Source: Xanthomonas pisi DSM 18956 (GTDB taxonomy: Bacteria > Pseudomonadota > Gammaproteobacteria > Xanthomonadales > Xanthomonadaceae). From it: a stretch of 64,000 bases of DNA. Under the pieces are notes generated by a model. It worked only from the letters and a program-made list of their open reading frames with translations, was not told where the DNA came from and made no database searches. The DNA is taken from NCBI RefSeq assembly GCF_001010415.1, contig NZ_JPLE01000010.1, positions 1 through 64,000 on the forward strand, read 5' to 3'. A program made the translations under genes and the position numbers. Positions 8,276 to 17,900 of this stretch are shown here, piece after piece (the stretch's first letter is position 1; every line of letters begins with the position of its first letter).

Positions 8276-9211
8276 TCAGCGCGACAGGTCCGCCACGACC
8301 TTGCCGGCGCGTGTGGCGGTGCGATTGCGTTCGATGGCCAGCGGGATCTCGGCCAGGCCGATCACCTCGCCGACCGTGGCGATCAGTGCGCCGCTGGCGA
8401 CGTCGGCGGCCAGCGTCTCCAGCAGCGCGACGTCCGGTGTGTTCATGAACCACAGGCTGCGGCGGCCAGGCGGGGTGCGCGCGAAGATGTCCGGCGAGGT
8501 GGTGCCGACGATGACGCCATCGGGTGCCAGCACCTGCCATGAGCGCTCCAGAACCTCGCCACCGACGTAATCGAGTACCAGGTCGATGTCGCCGACGAAG
8601 TCTTCGAAACGCTGCGATTGGTAGTCGATGACATGGTCCGCGCCGAGGCTGCGCACCAGCTCCAGGTGCGCGGTGGCCGCCGTGGCGAACACCTCCGCCC
8701 CTGCGCGTCTGGCGTACTGCACGGCATAGCCGCCCAGTCCACCTGCGGCGCCATGGATCAGGATGCGCTGGCCGGGATGCAGCGGCCCGGCATGGTGAAG
8801 ACTCTTCCACGCGGCCACCGCGGCGACCGGCATGGCGGCGGCCTGCACGTCGTTCAGGCCGGCGGGAATGCGGGCGAGTGTGTGCTCGTCCACGGCGATC
8901 GCCTCGGCATAGGCGCCCAGCCCGGCCATTGCGCCCATGACGCGGTCGCCGCGCTGCCAGCGGGTGACGCCCGCCCCGAGCGCTTCGACCACGCCCGCCA
9001 GTTCGGCGCCCAGCACGGCCGGCAGCTGCAGCGGCAAGACTTCCCGCATCAGGCCGGCGCGCACTTTCCAGTCGATGCCGTTGACGCCGACGGCGTGCAC
9101 CCGCACCAGCACCTGGCCGTGCCGCGGCTGCGGTGTAGCGATGGTGGCCACTTCGGCGGCGTCGGCGCCGCCGTAGGCTCGAATCAGGACTGCGCGTTGG
9201 GTGCTGCTCAT
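8276..9211 (-). CDS. MDR-family NADP-dependent oxidoreductase (quinone reductase-like)
   Basis: Zinc-independent medium-chain dehydrogenase/reductase of 311 residues. N-terminal GroES-like half (VRVHAVGVNGIDWKVRAG, PAVLGAELAGVVEALG) and Rossmann half with ILIHGAAGGLGGYAVQYARRAGAEV (the AAGGVG-type NADP loop), then GADHVIDYQSQRF. The zinc-ligand cysteines of alcohol dehydrogenases are absent, which favours quinone or enone reductase activity. Operon with the NmrA-like gene downstream and divergent from a LysR gene, whose product is the likely activator. Confidence 0.88.
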   Translation of the reverse strand: MSSTQRAVLIRAYGGADAAEVATIATPQPRHGQVLVRVHAVGVNGIDWKVRAGLMREVLPLQLPAVLGAELAGVVEALGAGVTRWQRGDRVMGAMAGLGAYAEAIAVDEHTLARIPAGLNDVQAAAMPVAAVAAWKSLHHAGPLHPGQRILIHGAAGGLGGYAVQYARRAGAEVFATAATAHLELVRSLGADHVIDYQSQRFEDFVGDIDLVLDYVGGEVLERSWQVLAPDGVIVGTTSPDIFARTPPGRRSLWFMNTPDVALLETLAADVASGALIATVGEVIGLAEIPLAIERNRTATRAGKVVADLSR

Positions 9212-9248
9212 GGACGGATGCTCGTGGTGCGTTGCGGTGACGAGACGT

Positions 9249-9267
9249 TATTCCGTTGCACGGTTAA
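9249..9267. promoter_or_regulatory. Candidate LysR-type binding site
   Basis: CCGT-TGC-ACGG forms a short dyad bracketed by ATT and AAT in the 103-base gap between the divergent oxidoreductase and LysR genes, resembling the T-N11-A dyad of LysR-family sites. This is position-based inference only. Confidence 0.35.
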
Positions 9268-9314
9268 TACGAAGACGCCAAGATGTAGACGCCTGGTTTC
9301 AAATATGGAACACC

Positions 9315-10196
9315 ATGGATCTCAATGCCTTGATCGATTTCGCCCTGGTCGCCGCCAACCAGGGCCTGGGCAAGGCCAGCCGCGCCAGCGGCCGGTCCAA
9401 AGCCACCCTGTCGCGGCGCATCGCCGAACTCGAGGAACAGTTGGGGGTACGGCTGGTAGAGCGCAGCGCGCGTGGCCTGAAGCTCACCGAAGCCGGCCAG
9501 TTGCTGATGGACCGCACCGAAGTGCCGCTGAGCGAGGTAGCCGAGGCGATGACCGCGGCGCGGGAGGGACTGTCGACACCGCGCGGACGCTTGCGGGTCG
9601 CCTCGCCGGTGCTGTTCTCGCAACTGGCGATGGGCGGCATTGGTGCGGACTTCTGCGCGGCCTACCCGGAGATCACGCTCGAGGTGGTGGCGGAAGACCG
9701 CACGGTGGACCTGGTGGAAGAACAGTTCGACGTCGCCATCCGCATCAATCCAAGCGCAGACAGCAGCCTGGTCGGCCGCTGCTTCGCCACGGACCGGCTG
9801 GTGGTGGTGGCTGCGCCCAGCGTGCCGCTGCCGCTGCCGCTGCCCGGCGCGGTCAGGGCGGTGCCCGGCATCGTGATGTCCAGCTCCCAGCCAACCCTCT
9901 GGAACCTGGACGACGGGCGCCTGCTGCTGGAGCCGATCCCGCGGCTGCGGTTTTCGTCGTTCCTGATGATCCGCGACGCGGCCATCGCCGGCGGCGGTGC
10001 GGCGCTGATCCCGCAGTCGATCGCCTGGCGCCAGCTTGCCCGCGGCGAGCTGGTGCAGTGGGGCATGGTGTCGGGGGTGACCCCGGCGCTGTGGGTCCTG
10101 CACACCTCCAGACGCCTGGCTGCACCGAAGGTGCGCGCCTTCGTCGACTTCATGTGCGCCAGATATCCGGACGCGTCATTGCTGCTGCAGGGCTGA
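9315..10196 (+). CDS. LysR-family transcriptional regulator
   Basis: 293-residue LysR protein. N-terminal winged HTH (MDLNALIDFALVAANQGLG…ASGRSKATLSRRIAELEEQLG, residues 1-48), then the effector-binding half from about residue 90 (GRLRVASPVLFSQLAMG; IRDAAIAGGGAALIPQ). The ATG at 9315 starts exactly where the family HTH begins; an open frame runs 38 codons further upstream but that part has no homology-like character. Divergent from the MDR/NmrA operon, which it probably controls. Effector unknown. Confidence 0.9.
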   Translation: MDLNALIDFALVAANQGLGKASRASGRSKATLSRRIAELEEQLGVRLVERSARGLKLTEAGQLLMDRTEVPLSEVAEAMTAAREGLSTPRGRLRVASPVLFSQLAMGGIGADFCAAYPEITLEVVAEDRTVDLVEEQFDVAIRINPSADSSLVGRCFATDRLVVVAAPSVPLPLPLPGAVRAVPGIVMSSSQPTLWNLDDGRLLLEPIPRLRFSSFLMIRDAAIAGGGAALIPQSIAWRQLARGELVQWGMVSGVTPALWVLHTSRRLAAPKVRAFVDFMCARYPDASLLLQG

Positions 10197-10347
10197 CGGA
10201 CCGCCCGGGCGTGGTGGACGACCGGACATGGCCGCGGACGTCCGCGGACACCGTCGCAGGCGCAACAACAGCCAGCCTGCGGGCAGAACGCCTGGCATGC
10301 CGATTGCTTGATCCACGAACCTTTTCGAGTTCAGGCGACACGACAGC

Positions 10348-11883
10348 ATGGTCCACATCGGCAAGCCATCCCGCAGCATCCGGACCTGGCGCTGCATGCG
10401 CCGGGCAATGGCGAGCAGCATGCTTGCGACAGCGCTGCTGGCCGCTTGGTCTTGCCCTGCAGCCGATCAAACATCGCCCGCGCCGCAGACGCCGTTGCAA
10501 GGCTGGGCAGCCATGGCCGACAAGGACGTGGACTTTTCGCTGCAGTGGTTCAAGGATCAATCGATCATGGCCGTGTATCCGGACCCGGCAGGGTTTGCAG
10601 AAACCATGGCCAAGGCGCGCAAGCAGGCCGATGCGGAAGTCCAGCAGGTCACCAGCTTCGAAGGCTATCGTCAGACGCTCGCGCATTTCTTTTCGACCTT
10701 CAACGACGCGCATGCCTATGTCTGGATGCAGCTGCAGGCAAAGACGTATCAATGGCCGGGCTTCCTTGCCAGGTACCAGGGCGGCCGCTTCCTGGTCGCC
10801 GGCTCGGACGGAAGCGTGGCAGATGGCTCGGAAATCACCGCCTGCGACGGACAGCCGATGCGTCAATGGTCCGAGCGCATCGCGCTCTACGAGCACATGA
10901 TCCCGGAAAACATCATTCCCGGGTTGGAATCGACGTATGCGCGCGCCGCGCCGATCATGTTTCGGTATCGGAAAAGCCCATTCCTCAAACGTCCGGAACA
11001 CTGCACCATCGATGGGCGCAGCGTCGTCCTCGATTGGAAACCCCTGCAGCAAAGCGAGCTGACGAAGCTGATGTCGGCGATCAAGCCCGAGCTCGGCACG
11101 GACGTCGCTGTCACGCCATTCGGTGCGAACGGGGCCTGGGTCCGGCTTGGCAATTTTTCACCGGAAAACAGACTGCAATCGGATCAATTCCAGGCGCTGT
11201 ACCGCACGGCTCCATCGCTGCGCGACAAGTCGGTGATCGTCTTGGACGTCCGCGGCAACGAAGGCGGACCTTACGAGTGGTTCATGGGTGTGCTGCGTGC
11301 GCTCTATGGCAACGACTACACCAACTATTACGCAAGAGAGCGGCTGAAGATTTCGGCCGTCTATCGGCTCACCAAACAGTCGGTCGACACCTCGACGTTT
11401 TCTCCCGCCAGCGCTGGCGCAGACGCGCCAGCAGCTGCACCGCCGGACGGCATTGCCTACGATGAAGACAACAAGCTCTCCCTGGCGGCAATGGCGCGTG
11501 GGGAACAGCTGCTGCATGCGCCGGCCAATGCAGAACGCATCGCCAAGCCAAAGCGACAGCCAGTCAACCCCGTGCACGCGCGCGTGCTGGTGCTCACCGA
11601 CTACGACTGTGGTAGCGCCTGCATCGGATTTGTCGACGAGCTGAAGCAGTTTCCAGGCGTGCTGCAGGTAGGCACCGAAACCTTCGTCGATGCGCGCACC
11701 GGCTCGCCGATGACGGCCATGCTTCCAAGCGGCAACGGCGGTATCGCCGTGCCTTACATGACCCGCGACGGACGGCCACGCAATGACAACGTGCCACAGA
11801 AGCCGGATATCGCGTTCACCGGCAACATCGACGACACCGCCGCGGTGAAGGCATGGCTTGAGCACATCCTGCGCACCCCCTGA
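10348..11883 (+). CDS. Secreted S41-like peptidase-family protein
   Basis: 511 residues with an N-terminal export signal (basic start, then SSMLATALLAAWSCPAA; the Cys could be a lipobox residue). The central part has a helical N-region and a VDFSLQWF…FNDAHAYVWMQL stretch typical of tail-specific proteases. The core motifs SVIVLDVRGNEGG (about 296) and VLVLTDYDCGSACIGFVDELK (about 413, with the nucleophile-type GSA) identify the S41 fold. The usual PDZ domain is not obvious, so it resembles the tricorn-like S41 enzymes more than CtpA. Substrate unknown. It stands alone between the LysR gene and a convergent acylase gene. Confidence 0.75.
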   Translation: MVHIGKPSRSIRTWRCMRRAMASSMLATALLAAWSCPAADQTSPAPQTPLQGWAAMADKDVDFSLQWFKDQSIMAVYPDPAGFAETMAKARKQADAEVQQVTSFEGYRQTLAHFFSTFNDAHAYVWMQLQAKTYQWPGFLARYQGGRFLVAGSDGSVADGSEITACDGQPMRQWSERIALYEHMIPENIIPGLESTYARAAPIMFRYRKSPFLKRPEHCTIDGRSVVLDWKPLQQSELTKLMSAIKPELGTDVAVTPFGANGAWVRLGNFSPENRLQSDQFQALYRTAPSLRDKSVIVLDVRGNEGGPYEWFMGVLRALYGNDYTNYYARERLKISAVYRLTKQSVDTSTFSPASAGADAPAAAPPDGIAYDEDNKLSLAAMARGEQLLHAPANAERIAKPKRQPVNPVHARVLVLTDYDCGSACIGFVDELKQFPGVLQVGTETFVDARTGSPMTAMLPSGNGGIAVPYMTRDGRPRNDNVPQKPDIAFTGNIDDTAAVKAWLEHILRTP

Positions 11884-11977
11884 TACAGGCGGTGGCCGTT
11901 GGATGTTTTGCGCAGAGCGGTCTGTTTCCAGAAGCCGCGCCGGTGGAGAGAACGCCGCGCTCGCCTGCCTGGGCGAG

Positions 11978-14305
11978 CTACCGGGCTCTGGTTGCCGGCG
12001 CGCGCGCCGGCGCCAGATCGAACACCTGCTCGGTGGCCGCATCCACCGCCGCACGCGTATACAGCAACGGGAAATACCGACCCTCAAGCCACAGTGGCGC
12101 CAGGTCGCGGTAGTGCGGGCTGGCCGGGTCGCCGGATTGGCCGGGGTAGTTCATGGCGCGCGAGTCATCCCAGTCGCCCAGGTCGATGATCAGACGTGCG
12201 GACGGGCCGATGGTCTGGCGGAAGTCGGCAGGGTCGTAGCTGGATTGATTGGGCGTGTACGGGCTACCGCCCTTGGCGAAGGGGCCGACATCCAGCCGCG
12301 CGCGTTCTCCGCCAAGCGCTGCGCTCATCGCATGGGTGACGGTATTGGTGTGCAGCTTGCCCCACTGCCACTGCGCCGGATCGGGACCTTGCCTGTCGAC
12401 CAGCGATTGATAGGCGCTGCGCAGCGACTCCAGCAGCAACCGGTCGCGGCGTGCGGCAGGGTCGGATCCGAACGCAGCGCCCGGATGCTCCAGCGCATCC
12501 ATCAGTCCCGCGGCGTCGGGCATGCCGAACGCGGCTGCCTCGGCAGGGCGCAGCACCATGGCCTTGTAGGCCGCGCCGAGATAGCTGCTGAACCACACTT
12601 CTTCCAGCGCGGCAGCGGCAGAGCTTGCGCTGACTTCGCCGTTCCACGGCCGCAGGAGCGCCAACGCCGCAGTGGTTTCCGGGTCCTGCGCGTGCAGCGG
12701 CTGGATCAAGGCCACCAACCGCTGCGCCGGCAACGACACCTGGTCGTTCTGCAGCTGCTGCGAATCCTGCAAGGTCACCTTGGGCAACTGCGAGAGCACC
12801 TGGGTGATGCGTGCGTGCCGCGCGTCGTTGGCCCATTCGAAGCCGATCTTGCGTGCCAGGGATGGATCGCCGCCCGGCAGATTCATCTCGTTGGAGGTGG
12901 TGATGAAACCGGCGGCGGGATTCTTCGATGAGGGCAGCACATCGCTGTTCCAGAAGCCGCTCCACTCGTAGCGGCCATCGCCGGGAACCGGCAGCAGCCC
13001 ATCGGAGCGCTCACGGCGCGGGGTCGTGCCGGCCGTCGCCCAACCGATGGTGCCGTGCACGTCGGCATAGACCTGATTCACCGATGGCGCTCCCCAGTGC
13101 GCGAGCGCGCCCTTGAACTGCTCGAACGATGCGCTGCGCAGATACCGCAGCGACCCCAGATACGGCGCCGTGCCGGGTTGATTCCAGACCGAGGCGATGG
13201 CGTAGGCGATGTGCTTGTCCGCATCGACATAGATCACTGGCCCATGCCGGGTGAATTGCAGCTCCACCGGCACCGGCTTGCCATCGCGCACGGCAATGGA
13301 TGCGTGCTGCGTCTGCATCGGCTCCCAATGGCCTTGATACCAATAGGACGCGTGGTCGGCCGGGTTCAGGCGGTAGACGTAGAGATCTTCCTGGTCGATG
13401 TTGAAGATGGTCAGGCCGAAGGCGCTGGTGCGGTTGTGGCCGATCGCGATCCCTGGCGCGGTGGGCTCGCCGGCACCGATGATGTCCAGCCCGGGGCTGG
13501 TCAGATGCACGAAATAGCGCAGGCTGGGCACGGTGTAGGCGCGGTGCGGATCGTCCGCCAGCACCGCATGACCGGTGGCCGATTTATGCGGGGCGATCAC
13601 CCAGTTGTTACTGCCTTCTGCAGCGGCTTCTTCTTCCGGGCGCAGGGACGCGGTGTCCGCAGTGGCGCTGCGCGGCTGGGTATCGGCGCTCAGCCTGGGG
13701 CTTTGCGTGGCCAGTTCGTAGACCTTCAACACGGCGTCCGGAAGGCAGGGATCCAATCCCTCGGGCACGTGGGTGGTCCAGGCCGGCTGCAGCTTCAGGC
13801 GGATCGCGTCGATGCGCAGCGAAGCCTTGCAGGCGACCTTGGCGCGGGCGACCTCGCTTTTGACGTTGCGGCTCAAGCCGGTGGTGCGGATGCGCAACAC
13901 ATCTTCTGGCGACCACGTCTGCGGACGATAGCCGAAGGTGCGGAATTCGTACGGCAGCGCCTGTGGATGCGCATCCAGCCAGGCGATATAGGCATTGATG
14001 CCGGCAACGAATCGGCTCACCTCGCGCTGTGCGTCGGGGCCGTAACTGGCCCATTCGGCATGCATGTCGCCGCGATACAGAAACAGCCGCGAGGCGCGAT
14101 CCTGGGCGACGTAGGCCGGCCCGAACGCGTCGGCCAGATGGCCAAGCCCTTTACGGCGCAGCAGATCGAGCTGGAACAGGCGGTCGCGCGCGACATTGAA
14201 TCCCTGCACGAAGAACGCGTCGCCATCGGTGCGCGCGTAGATGTGCGCCACGCCCCAACGATCGACGCGAATCTGCGCCGGCTGCTCCAGCCCGGACACT
14301 GTCAT
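11978..14305 (-). CDS. Penicillin-acylase-family N-terminal nucleophile hydrolase
   Basis: Predicted self-processing periplasmic Ntn amidohydrolase. The alpha-chain starts with IRVDRWGVAHIYA and has FVQGFNVARDRLFQLDLLRR. The beta-chain nucleophile Ser is in EGSNNWVIAP (about residue 231 here), followed by DDPHR and LTIFNIDQEDLYVY. The C-terminal QWQWGKLHT and YTPNQSSYDPADFRQTIGP are also family signatures. Members cleave beta-lactams, N-acyl-homoserine lactones or other amides; the substrate cannot be assigned. The ATG at 14305 gives no signal peptide. The frame stays open upstream to an ATG at 14542 and carries a hydrophobic RYVLLATLSLHGTAAPA stretch, but that part is encoded by a dispersed repeat, so the true start is uncertain. 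Confidence 0.85.
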   Translation of the reverse strand: MTVSGLEQPAQIRVDRWGVAHIYARTDGDAFFVQGFNVARDRLFQLDLLRRKGLGHLADAFGPAYVAQDRASRLFLYRGDMHAEWASYGPDAQREVSRFVAGINAYIAWLDAHPQALPYEFRTFGYRPQTWSPEDVLRIRTTGLSRNVKSEVARAKVACKASLRIDAIRLKLQPAWTTHVPEGLDPCLPDAVLKVYELATQSPRLSADTQPRSATADTASLRPEEEAAAEGSNNWVIAPHKSATGHAVLADDPHRAYTVPSLRYFVHLTSPGLDIIGAGEPTAPGIAIGHNRTSAFGLTIFNIDQEDLYVYRLNPADHASYWYQGHWEPMQTQHASIAVRDGKPVPVELQFTRHGPVIYVDADKHIAYAIASVWNQPGTAPYLGSLRYLRSASFEQFKGALAHWGAPSVNQVYADVHGTIGWATAGTTPRRERSDGLLPVPGDGRYEWSGFWNSDVLPSSKNPAAGFITTSNEMNLPGGDPSLARKIGFEWANDARHARITQVLSQLPKVTLQDSQQLQNDQVSLPAQRLVALIQPLHAQDPETTAALALLRPWNGEVSASSAAAALEEVWFSSYLGAAYKAMVLRPAEAAAFGMPDAAGLMDALEHPGAAFGSDPAARRDRLLLESLRSAYQSLVDRQGPDPAQWQWGKLHTNTVTHAMSAALGGERARLDVGPFAKGGSPYTPNQSSYDPADFRQTIGPSARLIIDLGDWDDSRAMNYPGQSGDPASPHYRDLAPLWLEGRYFPLLYTRAAVDAATEQVFDLAPARAPATRAR

Positions 14306-14975
14306 GGACGATTGCGATGGGGATGAGGCTGGTGCGGCAGTGCCATGCAGGCTAAGAGTGGCCAACAAAACGTAGCGAGCAGTCGTCAGGCGGGTGTGGA
14401 CGGCGCGGAGGAACCGGAGTGTACGCGTGGTACATGAGGATTCCGAGCACCGGCCGCGCCCGCCTGGCGGCTGCGCAGTAGTTTTGTTAGCTACTCTAAG
14501 GCTGCCCGGCAGCAGGCACAGCACCCACCGGTGTGTTGTGTAGAGCATGGTTGAGGCCTTGTGACTGCAAAAAGGAAGATGCCGCATGCCTGCACGCTGG
14601 CACTGACACGTGTGGAGACGAACACTCGTGCAGCGTGCCGCATTGGCGCCGTGTGCCTGCACAGATTGCAGAATGCACGGCGCATCAAGCGAATCCTGCT
14701 GGCATCGCCTGCGTTAGCGTGGGTGCAGTGCACCGCGTTGCATGCACATGCACCCGCCCGCAGAACTGTCGTGTCGGCTTGATCGCACGCTGCACGTCTG
14801 CATCCAACGATGCCAAGCGTCGCATGCGCAGCCATCGACAGCCGAACTGCCATGACATCGCGCGTAACACATGCATCGCCTGCAGCACCTTGGCATGCTG
14901 CCTTCACATGCGCGGTAGCGCGAGCGCGCATGATCGTGGTTCTAGCGGCACTGATGCTGCACAGGCAATGTCTCC
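14306..14975. other. Divergent upstream region of the acylase and ndvB genes
   Basis: A 670-base gap. Its left part (14350-14510) is a dispersed repeat also present at 46446. The remainder, rich in GCATGC-like and CA-rich stretches, must hold the promoters of ndvB (plus strand) and the acylase (minus strand). I see no convincing gene; short frames in it lack codon bias and ribosome sites. Confidence 0.5.
14350..14510 (+). repeat. Dispersed ~160-bp repeat, copy 1
   Basis: Shares a collinear series of blocks with 46446-46603, for example GTGGACGG, GTGTACGC, TGGTACA, CCGAGCACCGGCC and GCCTGGCG, all in the same order and orientation with small gaps. I estimate roughly 75-80 percent identity by eye. 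Here it overlaps the frame that could encode the acylase leader peptide. Confidence 0.75.
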
Positions 14976-17900
14976 ATGCCGCCAAAGCGGAAAGCGTCTG
15001 CGTTCTCTCTCTGGTGGCAATCGATTACCCAACCAGCACCATCGCTGCAGACGCACCCGGTCCGGGATGCGGCCGTGCCGGGCGCTGCATTGCTCGGCGA
15101 CGAGCAGATGGAAATGCTGGCGCGCGCGCTGGCAACGACGCACACGCTCTACACCGGCCCGGCACGCGAGCTGTTGTTGTCGGGGCTCAAGTCCAACCAA
15201 CGCGCGCTCGAAAGTGCGGCATCGCGCCTGAACGAAATGGCGGCCGCCGGCGTGCGGCTGCACCCTGCCGGCGAATGGCTGCTGGATAACGATTATCTGG
15301 TGCAAGAGCAGATACGCCTTGCGCGCCAGCATCTTCCGCCGGGTTACAGCCGCCAGTTGCCACGCCTGCGCACGCCGAGCTCCATCGGTCTGCCGCGCGT
15401 CTACGAGTTGGGTTTGCAGGTCGTGGCGCATGGCGATGGGCGCGTGGATGCGATCACGCTGAGCCGCTTCATCGCGGCCTATCAACAGGTGGCACCGCTC
15501 AAGCTCGGCGAACTGTGGGCCGTTCCGATCGTGTTGCGGCTGGCCTTGATCGACAACCTGCGCCGCGTTGCCGACGGCATCATGCACGACGGGCGCGATA
15601 CGGCGCTGGCTGCGCATTGGGCCGCAGTGCTCAATGCCGCGGCCGCCGCGCAGCCCAAGGATGTGGTGGTGGTGGTGGCCGACATGGCCCGCTCGCAGCC
15701 ACCGGCCACCGGTGCGTTCGTCGCCGAACTGACGCGCGGCATCCAGGGCCGCGGCCCGGTGTTGTCGATGGCCAGCGCCTGGGTGGAACAGTGGCTGGCC
15801 AGCGAAGGCCACAGCGTCGAAGGAATGGTGCATGCCGAAAGCCAGCGCCAGGCGGCCGACCAGGTCTCGATCGGCAACAGCATCGGCAGCCTGCGCTTTC
15901 TTGACGAAATGGATTGGCGCGAGTTCGTCGAGACCATGAGCGTGGTCGAGCAGACCCTGCGCAAGGATCCGGCGGCGGTCTACGCGCGCATGGATTTCCA
16001 GACCCGCGACGCGTACCGGCATGTGGTCGAAGATCTGGCTCACCGCATGGAGCGCGACGAACCGGCCGTGGCCGACACCGTGCTGCAATTGAGCACGCAC
16101 CCGCACTCGGCTGAGCAGGTGGCCGCGCACGTGGGCTACTACCTGGTGGATGCGGGATTGCCGCTGTTGCGTGCCGCGTTGCGCGATGCGGACACCCTCG
16201 AAGTGCCGACGTCACCGCGCCCGCGCGTGCGCCGGGTTGCGCTGCCGGCGTATCTGTTGCCGATCGCGACGATTGTGGCGCTGTGGACCGGCGTCTTGCT
16301 GCAGTGGGCCAGTGCGTTACCGCCGGCGCTGTGGTGGATCACCGCCGGCATCGCGCTGCTGGCGGCCAGCGAGTTGGGGATCGCGCTGGTCAACTGGGTG
16401 GCGACGCTGTGGGTGCGTCCGCGTCCGTTGCCGCGCATGGACCTGCGCCTGGGGATTGCACCCGATTGCCGCACCCTGGTGGTGATGCCGAGCATGCTGG
16501 CCGGTACCGATGCCATCGACGAGCTGGTCGGCGCGCTGGAGGTGCATTACCTGGCCAACCGCGATGCGCAGCTGTATTTCGCCTTGCTCACCGATTTTCT
16601 CGATGCCGCGCAAGCGCTGTTGCCTGGCGACATGGCATTGGTGGCGCATGCGGCGCAGCACATCGACCGGCTCAACGCGGCCTATGCCGACGCGCACGGC
16701 GATCGGTTCTTCCTGCTGCACCGCGCCCGCCAATGGAACGCGGGCGAAGGCTGCTGGATGGGCGCCGAGCGCAAGCGCGGCAAGCTCGAAGCGCTCAACC
16801 GCCTGCTGTGCGCCGAGGATGCACCGCTGCAGGCAGCCAGCGACTTCCTGCAGGTGCAGGGCGATGTGGCCGTTCTGGTGGGCGTGCGCTATGTGATCAC
16901 GCTGGACAGCGACACCCATCTGCCCAGGGACGCGGCACGTGCCCTGGTCGGGGCGATGTCGCATCCATTGAACATGCCGCGCATGGATGCGTCCGGGCAG
17001 TACGTGGACGCCGGCTACGGCATCCTGCAGCCCGGCCTGGGCACCGGCATGAGCGAGGGCGGCGAATCGCGCTTTGCGCGCATGTTCGGGATCGAACCGG
17101 GCATCGACCCGTACACGCGTGTGGTGTCGGACGTGTATCAGGACCTGTTCGGCGAAGGCTCCTTCATCGGCAAGGGCATCTATGCGGTGGCGACCTTCGA
17201 GCAGGTGCTGGCCGGCCGCTTCCCCGACAACCGCGTGCTCAGCCACGACTTGCTGGAAGGCTGCTATGTGCGCGCCGGGTTGCTCAGCGACGTGCGCCTG
17301 TACGAGCGCCATCCGCAACGCTATGCCACCGATGCCAAGCGCCGCGCGCGCTGGGTACGCGGCGACTGGCAGCTGTTGCCGTGGCTGCTGCCGTGGGTGC
17401 CCGATCGCGACGGCAGGCGCGCGCGCAACCGGTTGTCGTGGTTGTCGCGCGGCAAGCTGCTGGACAACCTGCGCCGCAGCCTGGTGGCGCCGGCCGCCTT
17501 CGGCCTGTTGCTGATCGGTTGGTTATGCTCGCCCACGCCGCTGCGCTGGACGGCGTGGCTGCTGGTGCTATGGCTGGCGCCGGGACTGTGTTCGGCGTTG
17601 TATGCGCTGGCGCATCCCCCCGAAGGTCTGGGGTTGCGCCATCACGCGCGGCAGGTGGGCGTGGGGCTGCGTCAGCACCTGCTGCGCACCGGCGTGGTGC
17701 TGGCCTGCCTGCCGTTCGAAGCGGGACTGCAGCTGGCGGCCATTGCCCGCACGCTGGTGCGCATGGCGATCACCCATCGCCATCTGTTGCAGTGGGCCCC
17801 GTCCAGCGAAGTGGAACGCAGCGCGCGTAGCGGCACTGCCGAGCATCGCCTGATGGCCGGCGCCGCCTGCGGTGCGGCGCTGACGGTCGCGGCGGTGGCG

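Noticed and set aside
8618-10900. Plus-strand open frame of 760 codons
   Set aside because: Crosses the MDR oxidoreductase and LysR genes in wrong frames; composition is shadow-like.
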